DNA of 37,524 nucleotides from Clostridiales bacterium (GTDB lineage Bacteria; Bacillota; Clostridia; Lachnospirales; JAISYE01): NCBI GenBank assembly GCA_031297485.1, contig JAISYE010000003.1, positions 1 to 37,524 of the forward strand, read 5' to 3'. Shown piece by piece: positions 25,719 to 31,971 of this stretch (position 1 is its first letter; each line of letters starts with the position of its first letter). The notes under the pieces were generated by a model. It saw only the letters and a program-made list of their open reading frames with translations, ran no database searches and was not told where the DNA came from. The position numbers and the translations under genes were made by a program.

Positions 25719-27092
25719 ATGGAAAGCAGAGTTTTCAGAACCAGCGGTATCGAACGCTGGGGGTTCGCCCTGTTTATGGCGGGTCAGGGGATTGTCAACA
25801 CATTTGTCGGCAGTTTTTTTCAGCTTCACCTTACAAATGTCGGTATCAGCGCCTACTTGGTGGGTATGATGTTTTTGATAGCGCGTGTTTGGGACGCGGT
25901 GAACGACCCGATTTTCGGCGCGATTATCGACAAAACGAAACTCAATTCAGGTAAATTCCTGCCGTGGCTGCGTATTTCCAACATTTTGCTGCCGATTTCG
26001 GTTGTACTGCTGTTTATAGTGCCAAGTAATCTGCCGGTGGGATGGAAGTTCGCGTTAGCGTTTGTCGCTTATCTGTTTTACGACGTCGCCTATACGATGT
26101 GCGACGTGCCGGTTTTCGCGATGACCTCCGCCGTTACCGACCAGGTCCACGAGCGCATTAATATTATGTCGAGGAACACAGTCGTTTCAACCCTTACAAT
26201 AGTTATGGTCGCCGTTGTTATTCCGCAGATTTACCCCATTATCGGGGCGTTTCTGACGGCCCTGATTGTCGCGGCCGTGTCGGCGGGGCTTATGCTGTTT
26301 ATGACCCGTTTCGCCAAGGAGCGGTATATAAACAAGGATGCCGAGGCTGTTACGGTCAAAAGTATGCTGAAATATGTGAAAGACAACAAGTATCTGCGCA
26401 TAGGCTTTTTGGGCATTATGGTGCTAAGCATTACGAGTATGACTAACACGGTTATGTCGTACTTTGCGATTTATTGCTTGGGCGATATAAGTGCGCTCAC
26501 TGTTCTTTCCCTGATTATCGCGGTTCCTGCGCTGGTTTGCGGCGTGTTTATGCCGTATTTGACCCGCAGATTTGACAAATTTACCTTGCTGATGGCGGGT
26601 GTTATCGGGCAGACCCTTATGAGCGTCGTGTGCTTTTTCGCGGGTTACGAGAATTTCACGCTCTTTGTTGTGCTTATGGCAGTCCGCGGCTTTTTCTTCG
26701 GCGTTCAGTTGATTTTGCAGCTTCAATTTACGGGCGACTTTGTGGAGTACGGCGAGTTTGTGACAGGGAAGCGCTTGCAGGGCACGGCCTATTCAATCCA
26801 GACTTTTGTGTTCAAGTTTATGAACGCCGTGCCCGCGGCAGTGGCGATGTTTATTCTTGGCGCGTTCGGATTTGTGGAGGGTGAGGGCGTTACACAACCG
26901 GCCTCCGCCGTAAAGGCGATTTGGGTGCTGTTGATACTCTCGCCTGTCGCGGGCGCGCTCGCCTCGTTTCCGATTTTCGCGCGGTATAAATTACGTGACA
27001 AGACCGTACAAATTATGGCAGCCGCCAACGCCGGAGACATCACGCGCGGGGAAGCGGAAGAAAAACTCGCGGCGGCGGGTCAGAGTATATAA
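25719..27092 (+). CDS. GPH-family sugar:cation symporter
   Basis: A 457-residue membrane protein with about twelve helices, of the glycoside-pentoside-hexuronide (melibiose carrier) family. The signature RVWDAVNDPIFGAIIDK and the following GKFLPWLRIS loop are clear. It imports a sugar with Na+ or H+. It is paralogous to the symporter at 34597-36018. GGAGG lies 9 nt before the ATG. A hairpin follows the gene. Confidence 0.9.
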   Translation: MESRVFRTSGIERWGFALFMAGQGIVNTFVGSFFQLHLTNVGISAYLVGMMFLIARVWDAVNDPIFGAIIDKTKLNSGKFLPWLRISNILLPISVVLLFIVPSNLPVGWKFALAFVAYLFYDVAYTMCDVPVFAMTSAVTDQVHERINIMSRNTVVSTLTIVMVAVVIPQIYPIIGAFLTALIVAAVSAGLMLFMTRFAKERYINKDAEAVTVKSMLKYVKDNKYLRIGFLGIMVLSITSMTNTVMSYFAIYCLGDISALTVLSLIIAVPALVCGVFMPYLTRRFDKFTLLMAGVIGQTLMSVVCFFAGYENFTLFVVLMAVRGFFFGVQLILQLQFTGDFVEYGEFVTGKRLQGTAYSIQTFVFKFMNAVPAAVAMFILGAFGFVEGEGVTQPASAVKAIWVLLILSPVAGALASFPIFARYKLRDKTVQIMAAANAGDITRGEAEEKLAAAGQSI

Positions 27093-27114
27093 GGGATGAC
27101 GGAAGCATAAGATA

Positions 27115-27188
27115 CCAAACTTTTTCGGAGATAGTCGAGCTTGCTCGACGAAATGCGTTGAAGTGTTCGCATTTCCGAAAAAGTTTGG
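27115..27188 (+). terminator. Terminator hairpin of the symporter gene, one arm split by the 22-bp palindrome
   Basis: The right arm CGCATTTCCGAAAAAGTTTG plus G (27168-27188) is the exact complement of CCAAACTTTTTCGGA (27115-27129) joined to AATGCG (27152-27157). The 22 bp between them (27130-27151) is a copy of the mobile palindrome. A T-rich tail follows. Confidence 0.8.
27130..27151 (-). repeat. 22-bp palindrome, copy e (inside a terminator arm)
   Basis: GATA plus GTCGAGCTTGCTCGAC plus GA. The boundary is ambiguous by one base. Confidence 0.88.
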
Positions 27189-27284
27189 CGTTTATTTAAT
27201 TCGTCATTCCATAGTGAGCCGGCTGCAAAATTTGCTGTAATAGCTCGGAGGGCATTATGATTTTATCACGGTTCAAAAACCGGA

Positions 27285-27640
27285 ATATCGGGTAAAATAA
27301 AGCCAGTCAGCCGAGAGCAGTGAGACTTTGGCTGTGGTTTTTATATGGGTACGCAAATCGAACAAGCCAAAACTTTGGTTTGCTCTTACGACGAGGCAAA
27401 AATATATATGCTTGATGTAGATTTAACTGGGTTTCGTACATTAAATGTCGAATCTGCCATAGATTGGGTGTTGCTTATTTTCGCGGCAATGCCGAGCAAG
27501 CTCGACTATCCCCGAAATGGTTAAAGGAACACTGTTGTATAATAAGTACGCTGTAATGGCAAACGGGTATGACTTTGTTTGCGGGCGGATAGCAAACGAC
27601 AAAATGTTTTTTACGCTAAAGTTCTTCTTTGACGGACTGG
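27285..27640 (+). pseudogene. Broken DUF3990-like gene
   Basis: The reading frame shows the DUF3990 pattern DFGCGFYMGTQIEQAK (27324 on), then YMLDVDLTGFRTLN, AIDWVLLIFAA and GYDFVCGRIANDKMFFTL. It is damaged three ways: TGA just before DFGCGFY (27321-27323), a 22-bp palindrome (27489-27510) that shifts the frame and gives a stop at 27522, and a 90-bp repeat at 27641 that replaces the 3' end. Removing exactly those 22 bp joins the halves as FAA-PEMVKGTLLYNKY. The family is thought to be ADP-ribosyltransferase-like; its role is not established. The track ORF 27517-27711 is only its second half. Confidence 0.7.
27489..27510 (+). repeat. 22-bp palindrome, copy f (inside the DUF3990 pseudogene)
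   Basis: ATGC plus CGAGCAAGCTCGAC plus TATC; 19 of 22 positions match the consensus. Its removal restores one continuous frame. Confidence 0.82.
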
Positions 27641-27732
27641 TTAGGGCCTGTTTGAAAACTAGATTCCAGCGCGAAATTGGAGCGATTTTCAGTCGAGATT
27701 TTATATTTTAAGGAGTTTTCAAACACGCCTTA
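27641..27732 (-). repeat. 90-bp MITE-like repeat, copy 7
   Basis: Reverse orientation, from GGGCCTGTTTGAAAACTAG to TTTTCAAACACGCC, with TTA on both sides. It truncates the DUF3990 gene. Confidence 0.8.
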
Positions 27733-27767
27733 GTGGTGTATCCAGCAATATTTTAAAGGAGAAATAA

Positions 27768-27824
27768 ATGTTTTTGGCCGATAGTTTTAACCGCAAATAC
27801 CGCGGAGCTGCGGGCGAACCCTAA
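27768..27824 (+). pseudogene. Truncated gene start cut off by a hairpin repeat
   Basis: AAAGGAG lies 7 nt before ATG 27768. The frame runs 18 codons (MFLADSFNRKYRGAAGEP) and stops in a CCCTAACGGTGGG hairpin repeat. The good ribosome binding site suggests a once-longer gene; its identity is unknown. Confidence 0.35.
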
Positions 27825-27862
27825 CGGTGGGTTGTCCGTTGCGGTGATTTGTCCGTTGGTCC
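27819..27862 (-). repeat. CCTAACGG...CCGTTG hairpin repeat
   Basis: A reverse-orientation copy of the CCAACGG...CCGTTAGG family, with the right arm duplicated (GTCCGTTGCGG and GTCCGTTGG). Confidence 0.6.
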
Positions 27863-27908
27863 ATCCCTACTATGATTTATAAACGGATACACGCCCTAGC
27901 CATCATTC

Positions 27909-27998
27909 TAGGACGTGTTTGAAAACTAGATTCCAGCGCAAAATTGGAGCGATTTTATTCGAAATTTCGCGCTTTAAGGAATTTTCAAACACGCCTTA
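27909..27998 (-). repeat. 90-bp MITE-like repeat, copy 8
   Basis: Reverse orientation, from TAGGACGTGTTTGAAAAC to TTTTCAAACACGCCTTA. Uninterrupted. Confidence 0.8.
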
Positions 27999-28015
27999 AC
28001 ATTCCGCAAAATAAA

Positions 28016-28053
28016 CAGAGGCGAGAGTGTCAAAGTTGCCTCTCTCGCCTCTG
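28016..28053 (-). terminator. Terminator of the two-component operon
   Basis: CAGAGGCGAGAG and CTCTCGCCTCTG form a perfect 12-bp stem. On the minus strand it is followed by TTTATTTTG, 10 nt after the response regulator stop. Confidence 0.75.
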
Positions 28054-28062
28054 TTCCTATTT

Positions 28063-28734
28063 TCATTCCCTTTCCAGGGCGTACCCTTCGCCACGCGACC
28101 AGCCGATATGCCAGCCGCTGCCCCTGATTTTCGCCCGCAGGCGCTTGACGGCGCTTTTCAGCGCGTCGCTGTCGCCCTCCATGGGCGCTTTCCAAACCTT
28201 CTCGCAGAGGTAATCCCCGTTTATGTAGCGTTCCTCGTTTTGAAGGAAGATGAGCAGCAGCGCGAACTCCTTCTGGGCCAGCAGCAAGTCCTTGCCGTCC
28301 AGCAGAGCCACGCCGGCCGCAACGTCCAAGGTCAGGCGGTCTTTGACAATTTTCTCCGGCACTCGCGCCGCCCGGCGCATAAGCGCCTCCACCCGCGCCA
28401 GCAAGACTGGGAAATCGTAGGGCTTGGTAAGGTAGTCGTCGCCGCCTTCGGTCAGCCCGCGCACGATGTCGTCCTGTGTGGACAGCCCTGTCAGGAGCAG
28501 GACGGGTATGCCGGAATTTTCGCTGTTACGAAGCTCTCCTATGAAATCCAGGCCGCTGCCGTCCGGAAGCATAATGTCAAGTATAATCGCGGCCGGCCTG
28601 CGCTCGGCAATAGCGGCGCGCGCGCCGGCGAGGTCAAGCGCGGACTTCACCGCATACCCGCGCCGTCTGAGCATCCGCTCGTTTCCGCGCAGAATCTGCT
28701 CGTTGTCCTCGACCAGAAGTATCAGCTCATTCAT
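28063..28734 (-). CDS. OmpR-type response regulator
   Basis: A 223-residue regulator. The receiver domain has the acidic pair in LLVEDNEQ, the phospho-acceptor Asp in IILDIMLPDGSG and the conserved Lys in TKPYDF. The C-terminal winged helix ends AVKRLRAKIRGSG and GEGYALE. ATG 28734 is preferred to the track start because the family begins at MNELILLVEDN. It overlaps the kinase gene by 8 nt. Targets are unknown; it is not VanR. Confidence 0.88.
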   Translation of the reverse strand: MNELILLVEDNEQILRGNERMLRRRGYAVKSALDLAGARAAIAERRPAAIILDIMLPDGSGLDFIGELRNSENSGIPVLLLTGLSTQDDIVRGLTEGGDDYLTKPYDFPVLLARVEALMRRAARVPEKIVKDRLTLDVAAGVALLDGKDLLLAQKEFALLLIFLQNEERYINGDYLCEKVWKAPMEGDSDALKSAVKRLRAKIRGSGWHIGWSRGEGYALERE

Positions 28735-30016
28735 TGCCGTACCCTCCAAACTGCCCTTCATAGGCAGGCAGGGAATAGGCCGCGGCCGTGCCTTTGCCAG
28801 GTTCGCTGTCGATCCAAATCACGCCGCCGTGGGATTCTACCACGGTCTTACAAAGGTACAGCCCAAAGCCCGTGCCGCCGGTTGACACGCCGCGCTCAAA
28901 AACGTGAGGCAAAAGCTCCCGCGCGATGCCCGAACCCGTGTCGCTGACCGTCACGGTGATTTCGCTTCCTTTCCTCGCGGTTTTGAGCGTTATTGTCCCG
29001 TTTTCGGTGTGCGTTCCGGCGTTTGTCAGCAGATTCGACGTTACCTGCGCCAGCAGGTCAGCGTTGCCGAATACGCGCAGATCGGGCTCAATCTCAGTAA
29101 TCAGCGTGTTGCCTCGCTTTCGGAGATGAAGCCGCAGCATTTCGGCGCCGCTTGTCAGCAATGAGGACAGGTCAAGGGTCTGCCTGTCAGTACTCTCGCT
29201 CATTGACGCGAGCGTCAGCATCCCCCCGACCATTCGCGCCAAACGCATGATCTCCTCCTGCGCGTTTTCAAGAAGGCCCTCCGCGTCCGAATCCAGGGCG
29301 TCAATGTCCTCCAAAATATCCAAAACAGTTTGCACATTGACTGAAATGACTGTGAGCGGAGTCCGCATTTCATGGGAAGCATTGGAGAGAAACTCCGTTT
29401 TCGCGCGGTTCGTCCTTGTGAGCATGTCGTTCTGCTCGTCCAGCTTTTTCTGCTGTTCGTTGTACAGTCGGAAGTGTATGTACAGGCAGACGCCGATAAT
29501 CACGCTTACCGATGTAAAGCCGATGATGATATCCGTCAGGATTTCCTGTTCCGTCAAAAAGTGCCTTACGTAATCCGGCCGGTGGTAGGCGGCGAGGCAG
29601 ATCACGACATAAAGCAAGAGTTCGCCGGCGGAAAAAAACACCGCCTTTTTGCCTTCGAGCATAAAAATCGTGAATGCTACCGCGAAAACGAAGAATGACG
29701 GCATTCCGCTGTGGTAGCCTCCCGCCGAAAAGAACAGCACGGGAAAGAGACCTGTAAAAATGCCTATGATCGTCACGATGTAACAGACCTGATAGCGCCC
29801 CGTCATACGCGAGTATGTAAGCAGCATAAAAGACAGCGCCGCGACAATCAGGTTGAAAACTATGTTCCATACGCCGCTGTTGTTCAGCGCGCCAAGTCCG
29901 GCTATAACGAGGCTGATCGCGGTGCCGCCGATGGCAAGCACGTTGAACAGCCGGACGCGCAAATCCAGCGCCGGGTCCAAATATGTCCGTATGATTTGCC
30001 GGAAGATGTTTTTCAT
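28727..30016 (-). CDS. Membrane sensor histidine kinase
   Basis: A 429-residue kinase. About six N-terminal membrane helices (about 20-185) with little external sequence suggest it senses something in or near the membrane. A coiled linker (NEQQKKLDEQNDML) leads to the H-box SNASHEMRTPLTVIS. The ATPase domain has NLLTNAGTHTENG, DTGSGIARELL and GGTGFGLYLCKTVVESHGG. Its ATG overlaps the stop of the small HTH gene (ATGA). Confidence 0.88.
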   Translation of the reverse strand: MKNIFRQIIRTYLDPALDLRVRLFNVLAIGGTAISLVIAGLGALNNSGVWNIVFNLIVAALSFMLLTYSRMTGRYQVCYIVTIIGIFTGLFPVLFFSAGGYHSGMPSFFVFAVAFTIFMLEGKKAVFFSAGELLLYVVICLAAYHRPDYVRHFLTEQEILTDIIIGFTSVSVIIGVCLYIHFRLYNEQQKKLDEQNDMLTRTNRAKTEFLSNASHEMRTPLTVISVNVQTVLDILEDIDALDSDAEGLLENAQEEIMRLARMVGGMLTLASMSESTDRQTLDLSSLLTSGAEMLRLHLRKRGNTLITEIEPDLRVFGNADLLAQVTSNLLTNAGTHTENGTITLKTARKGSEITVTVSDTGSGIARELLPHVFERGVSTGGTGFGLYLCKTVVESHGGVIWIDSEPGKGTAAAYSLPAYEGQFGGYGNE

Positions 30017-30219
30017 GGTGCCGTCACATTCCCTTTCTCGGTTTGCGGTGGCTTCAGCTTGCCCGTCCGCGCTGGTTTTATCGCGTCCTCCGGGGTTGTC
30101 CGTGTGGTTACGGATTTCCCCGCGCCGTCACCCATGCCGCTCCCGCGCTGATATTGCGTCTGCCGTTCGGTGATATTCCAACGCGCCTCCGCTTCGTCCG
30201 ATTTAAGATAACCGTTCAT
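30013..30219 (-). CDS. Small helix-turn-helix protein (excisionase/MerR-like), possibly decayed
   Basis: 68 residues. The start GYLKSDEAEARWNITERQTQ and the end PEDAIKPARTGKLKPPQ match small DNA-binding proteins common in Clostridia, in which these segments flank a recognition helix and wing. The middle (QRGSGMGDGAGKSVTTRT) does not fit well, which suggests compensating frameshifts or divergence. It is translationally coupled to the kinase gene. A possible leader peptide (TTG, MREASI, stop overlapping this ATG) follows an AAAGGAG site. Confidence 0.6.
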   Translation of the reverse strand: MNGYLKSDEAEARWNITERQTQYQRGSGMGDGAGKSVTTRTTPEDAIKPARTGKLKPPQTEKGNVTAP

Positions 30220-30274
30220 ATTGACGCCTCGCGCAAAACAGATACTCCTTTAATCGATCCCTTGATCAAGTGTT

Positions 30275-30303
30275 ATTATATTCGTCAGAAGACGGTTTGT
30301 CAA
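30275..30303 (-). promoter_or_regulatory. Consensus promoter of the HTH-kinase-regulator operon
   Basis: On the minus strand, TTGACA (30298-30303), exactly 17 nt, then TATAAT (30275-30280). This is a perfect match to the housekeeping sigma factor consensus, about 55 nt before the small HTH gene. Confidence 0.85.
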
Positions 30304-30512
30304 ATGTTTTGCCATGAACGCCGCCTCCAGTTGGGGTTTGCGCCCCATGGGCGCGAACTCAAGAAAAAAGCAAACAACTCGTTTTATCGGAAAGTTGCGT
30401 CCTGCGTAAAAGCGCTGCGCGTGTAGGATGACGATTTTTATGTGGAGCGCGTCGCCCGTGCCTACACACGCCGCGCCCTGCATAAGAACGCTCCGCATTT
30501 AAGAAGGGGTCT

Positions 30513-30534
30513 GCGTCGAGCAAGCTCGACTACC
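30513..30534 (+). repeat. 22-bp palindrome, copy g
   Basis: GC plus GTCGAGCAAGCTCGAC plus TACC (one base from consensus), between GGGGTCT and GGGGTCG. Confidence 0.85.
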
Positions 30535-30587
30535 GGGGTCGAAGTCCCATAAGCGCGAACTTAAGAAAAAAATAACAAGGCTCTTTT

Positions 30588-30609
30588 GCGTCGAGCAAGC
30601 TCGACTATC
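30588..30609 (+). repeat. 22-bp palindrome, copy h
   Basis: Exact consensus, between CTCTTTT and CTTAAAAAGGCTGTACC. The complement of 7963-7990 shows the same flanks joined without it. Confidence 0.88.
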
Positions 30610-30668
30610 CTTAAAAAGGCTGTACCTGCATCAAAAGCGCTGTGCCCGCCGCTTTTAATAAGGGGTCT

Positions 30669-30690
30669 GCGTCGAGCAAGCTCGACTATC
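30669..30690 (+). repeat. 22-bp palindrome, copy i
   Basis: Exact consensus, between GGGGTCT and GGGGATGA. The two flanks are joined directly at about 10864-10878. Confidence 0.88.
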
Positions 30691-30828
30691 GGGGATGAAA
30701 TCCCCAGCGGGGTTTGGGGCCTAACGATGGTTTGTTCGTTGGCCCCAAGGTTTTAAGGTTTTGACCTTTCTCATTCCTTAAGTTCGCGCCCATGGGTATA
30801 CATCCTTGATCTTTAAGAAAATTTCAAG

Positions 30829-30871
30829 TTTATCTCTACTTTTCCTTAGGAAATTAACAATCCAATATTAA
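30829..30871 (+). promoter_or_regulatory. Candidate VanR-controlled promoter of vanHAX
   Basis: Two similar strings, TCTTTAAGAAAATT (from about 30829) and TCCTTAGGAAATT (30843-30855), resemble the VanR recognition sequence I recall from VanA operons (TCGTA-GAAA type). A TATTAA box at 30866-30871 lies downstream without a good -35, as expected for an activated promoter. The assignment is tentative. Confidence 0.35.
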
Positions 30872-30878
30872 AAAACGG

Positions 30879-30924
30879 CTCGTTCTTATGGGTTAGACTC
30901 AACCCCATAAGAACGAGTTTTTTT
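30879..30924 (+). terminator. Strong terminator-like hairpin in the vanH leader
   Basis: CTCGTTCTTATGGGTT pairs with AACCCCATAAGAACGAG (one bulged G) around a 6-nt loop, followed by seven T, ending about 34 nt before vanH. No upstream + strand gene needs terminating here, so it could be an attenuator or a 5' stabilising hairpin of the vanHAX mRNA. Confidence 0.7.
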
Positions 30925-30957
30925 GTTCCGCCGGAAAAGGAGATGACAAGCCGCGTT

Positions 30958-31971
30958 ATGAACAAGATCGGCATTACCGTTTATGGCTGCGAGCAGGACG
31001 AGGCTGAGGCGTTCCGCGCGCTTTCGCCGCGCTTTGGCGTTATACCCGCGATAACAAGCGCCGCGGTGTCGGAAGCCAACGCCCTGTCCGGCCCCCGCAA
31101 CCAATGTATTAGTGTGAGCCATAAATCCGAGGTTTCCGAGCCCATTATTCTTGCGCTTAAGAACGCCGGAGTGAAATATATCTCTACCCGAAGCGTCGGC
31201 TGCAATCATATAGATACAGCCGCCGCCGCGAAAATGGGTGTCGCTGTGGGCAATGTGGCCTATCCGCCGGACAGCGTCGCTGATTATACCATAATGCTGA
31301 TGCTTATGGCGATACGCAACGCGAAGTCCATTGTGCGTTCTGTGGAAAGGCGCGATTTCAGGCTGAACAGAGTCCGCGGCGGAGCGCTGCGCGACATGAC
31401 AGTCGGTGTGCTGGGAACCGGCCATATAGGCGGAGCGGTTATCCAGCGGCTGCGGGGGTTCGGATGCCGTGTTCTGGCCTATGACCTCCGCCCCGCCGGA
31501 AGCTCCGGTCCCGCCGGAAGTTCCGCCCCCAAAAGGACAGAGGCAAACTATGTTCCCTTTGACACTTTGCTGAGAAACAGCGATATTCTTACGCTTCATG
31601 TTCCGCTCAACGCGGATACGCGGCACATTATCGACCGCGAGCAAATAAGGCGTATGAAGCGGGGCGCGTTTATTATCAATACAGGGCGCGGCGCGCTTAT
31701 AGATACCGGCGCGCTGGTTAAGGCGTTGGAAAACGGGAAACTGGGCGGCGCCGCGTTGGATGTGCTGGAAGGGGAGGAAGGCATATTCTATTTCGATTGC
31801 TCACAAAAACCGATTGATAACCAATTGCTGCTGAAACTTCAAGGGATGCCGAACGTGATAATCACGCCGCATACGGCGTACTATACCGAACAGGCGCTGC
31901 GTGACATCGTTGAAAAAACAATCCAAAACTGTTTGAATTTTGAAAGGAGCCTGGCGCATGGACAGAATTAA
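30958..31971 (+). CDS. vanH: VanH D-specific 2-hydroxyacid (D-lactate) dehydrogenase
   Basis: About 337 residues; reduces pyruvate to D-lactate for the depsipeptide ligase. The family NAD loop VLGTGHIGGAVIQRL, INTGRGALID and the catalytic His region TPHTAYYTEQALRD are intact, and ITVYGCEQDEAEAF at the start agrees with VanA-type VanH. ATG 30958 fits the family start; AAGGAG is rather far upstream and the in-frame ATG 30943 too near. It is longer than the Tn1546 protein (about 322) mainly because of a PAGSSGPAGSSA insertion encoded by an 18-bp tandem repeat (31492-31527). It overlaps vanA by 14 nt. Confidence 0.93.
   Translation: MNKIGITVYGCEQDEAEAFRALSPRFGVIPAITSAAVSEANALSGPRNQCISVSHKSEVSEPIILALKNAGVKYISTRSVGCNHIDTAAAAKMGVAVGNVAYPPDSVADYTIMLMLMAIRNAKSIVRSVERRDFRLNRVRGGALRDMTVGVLGTGHIGGAVIQRLRGFGCRVLAYDLRPAGSSGPAGSSAPKRTEANYVPFDTLLRNSDILTLHVPLNADTRHIIDREQIRRMKRGAFIINTGRGALIDTGALVKALENGKLGGAALDVLEGEEGIFYFDCSQKPIDNQLLLKLQGMPNVIITPHTAYYTEQALRDIVEKTIQNCLNFERSLAHGQN
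31492..31527 (+). repeat. 18-bp tandem repeat inside vanH
   Basis: Two units of CCCGCCGGAAG(C/T)TCCG plus two bases, encoding PAGSSG and PAGSSA. The GGAAGTTCCGGTCCCGCC string also occurs in the intergenic module at 10669. Confidence 0.8.

Larger units (their letters stand above)
30330..30800 (+). repeat. Composite hairpin-repeat modules upstream of vanH
   Basis: No gene. The stretch holds three GCGCGAACT(T/C)AAG-type strings, three exact or near-exact 22-bp palindromes, AAGAAGGGGTCT and AATAAGGGGTCT sites (both filled by the palindrome), AAAAGGCTGTACCTGCATCA, a GGGGATGAAATCCCC hairpin, a GGGGCC/GGCCCC hairpin (30716-30746) and TTTTGACCTTTCTCATTCC then TTAAGTTCGCG. Confidence 0.75.

Noticed and set aside
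27517-27711. 64-residue ORF as an independent gene
   Set aside because: Its first part is the second half of the broken DUF3990 gene and its last residues are translated from a 90-bp repeat.
28027-28947. 306-residue + strand ORF
   Set aside because: It is the antisense shadow of the response regulator and kinase genes, both with full motifs.
28063-30016. Second two-component system as the regulator of vanHAX
   Set aside because: It is nearer to vanH, but the pair at 20010-21828 has the VanR/VanS sequence, and this one is a different kinase type transcribed away from vanH.
30886-31644. 252-residue minus-strand ORF
   Set aside because: It is the antisense shadow of vanH and runs into the leader hairpin.
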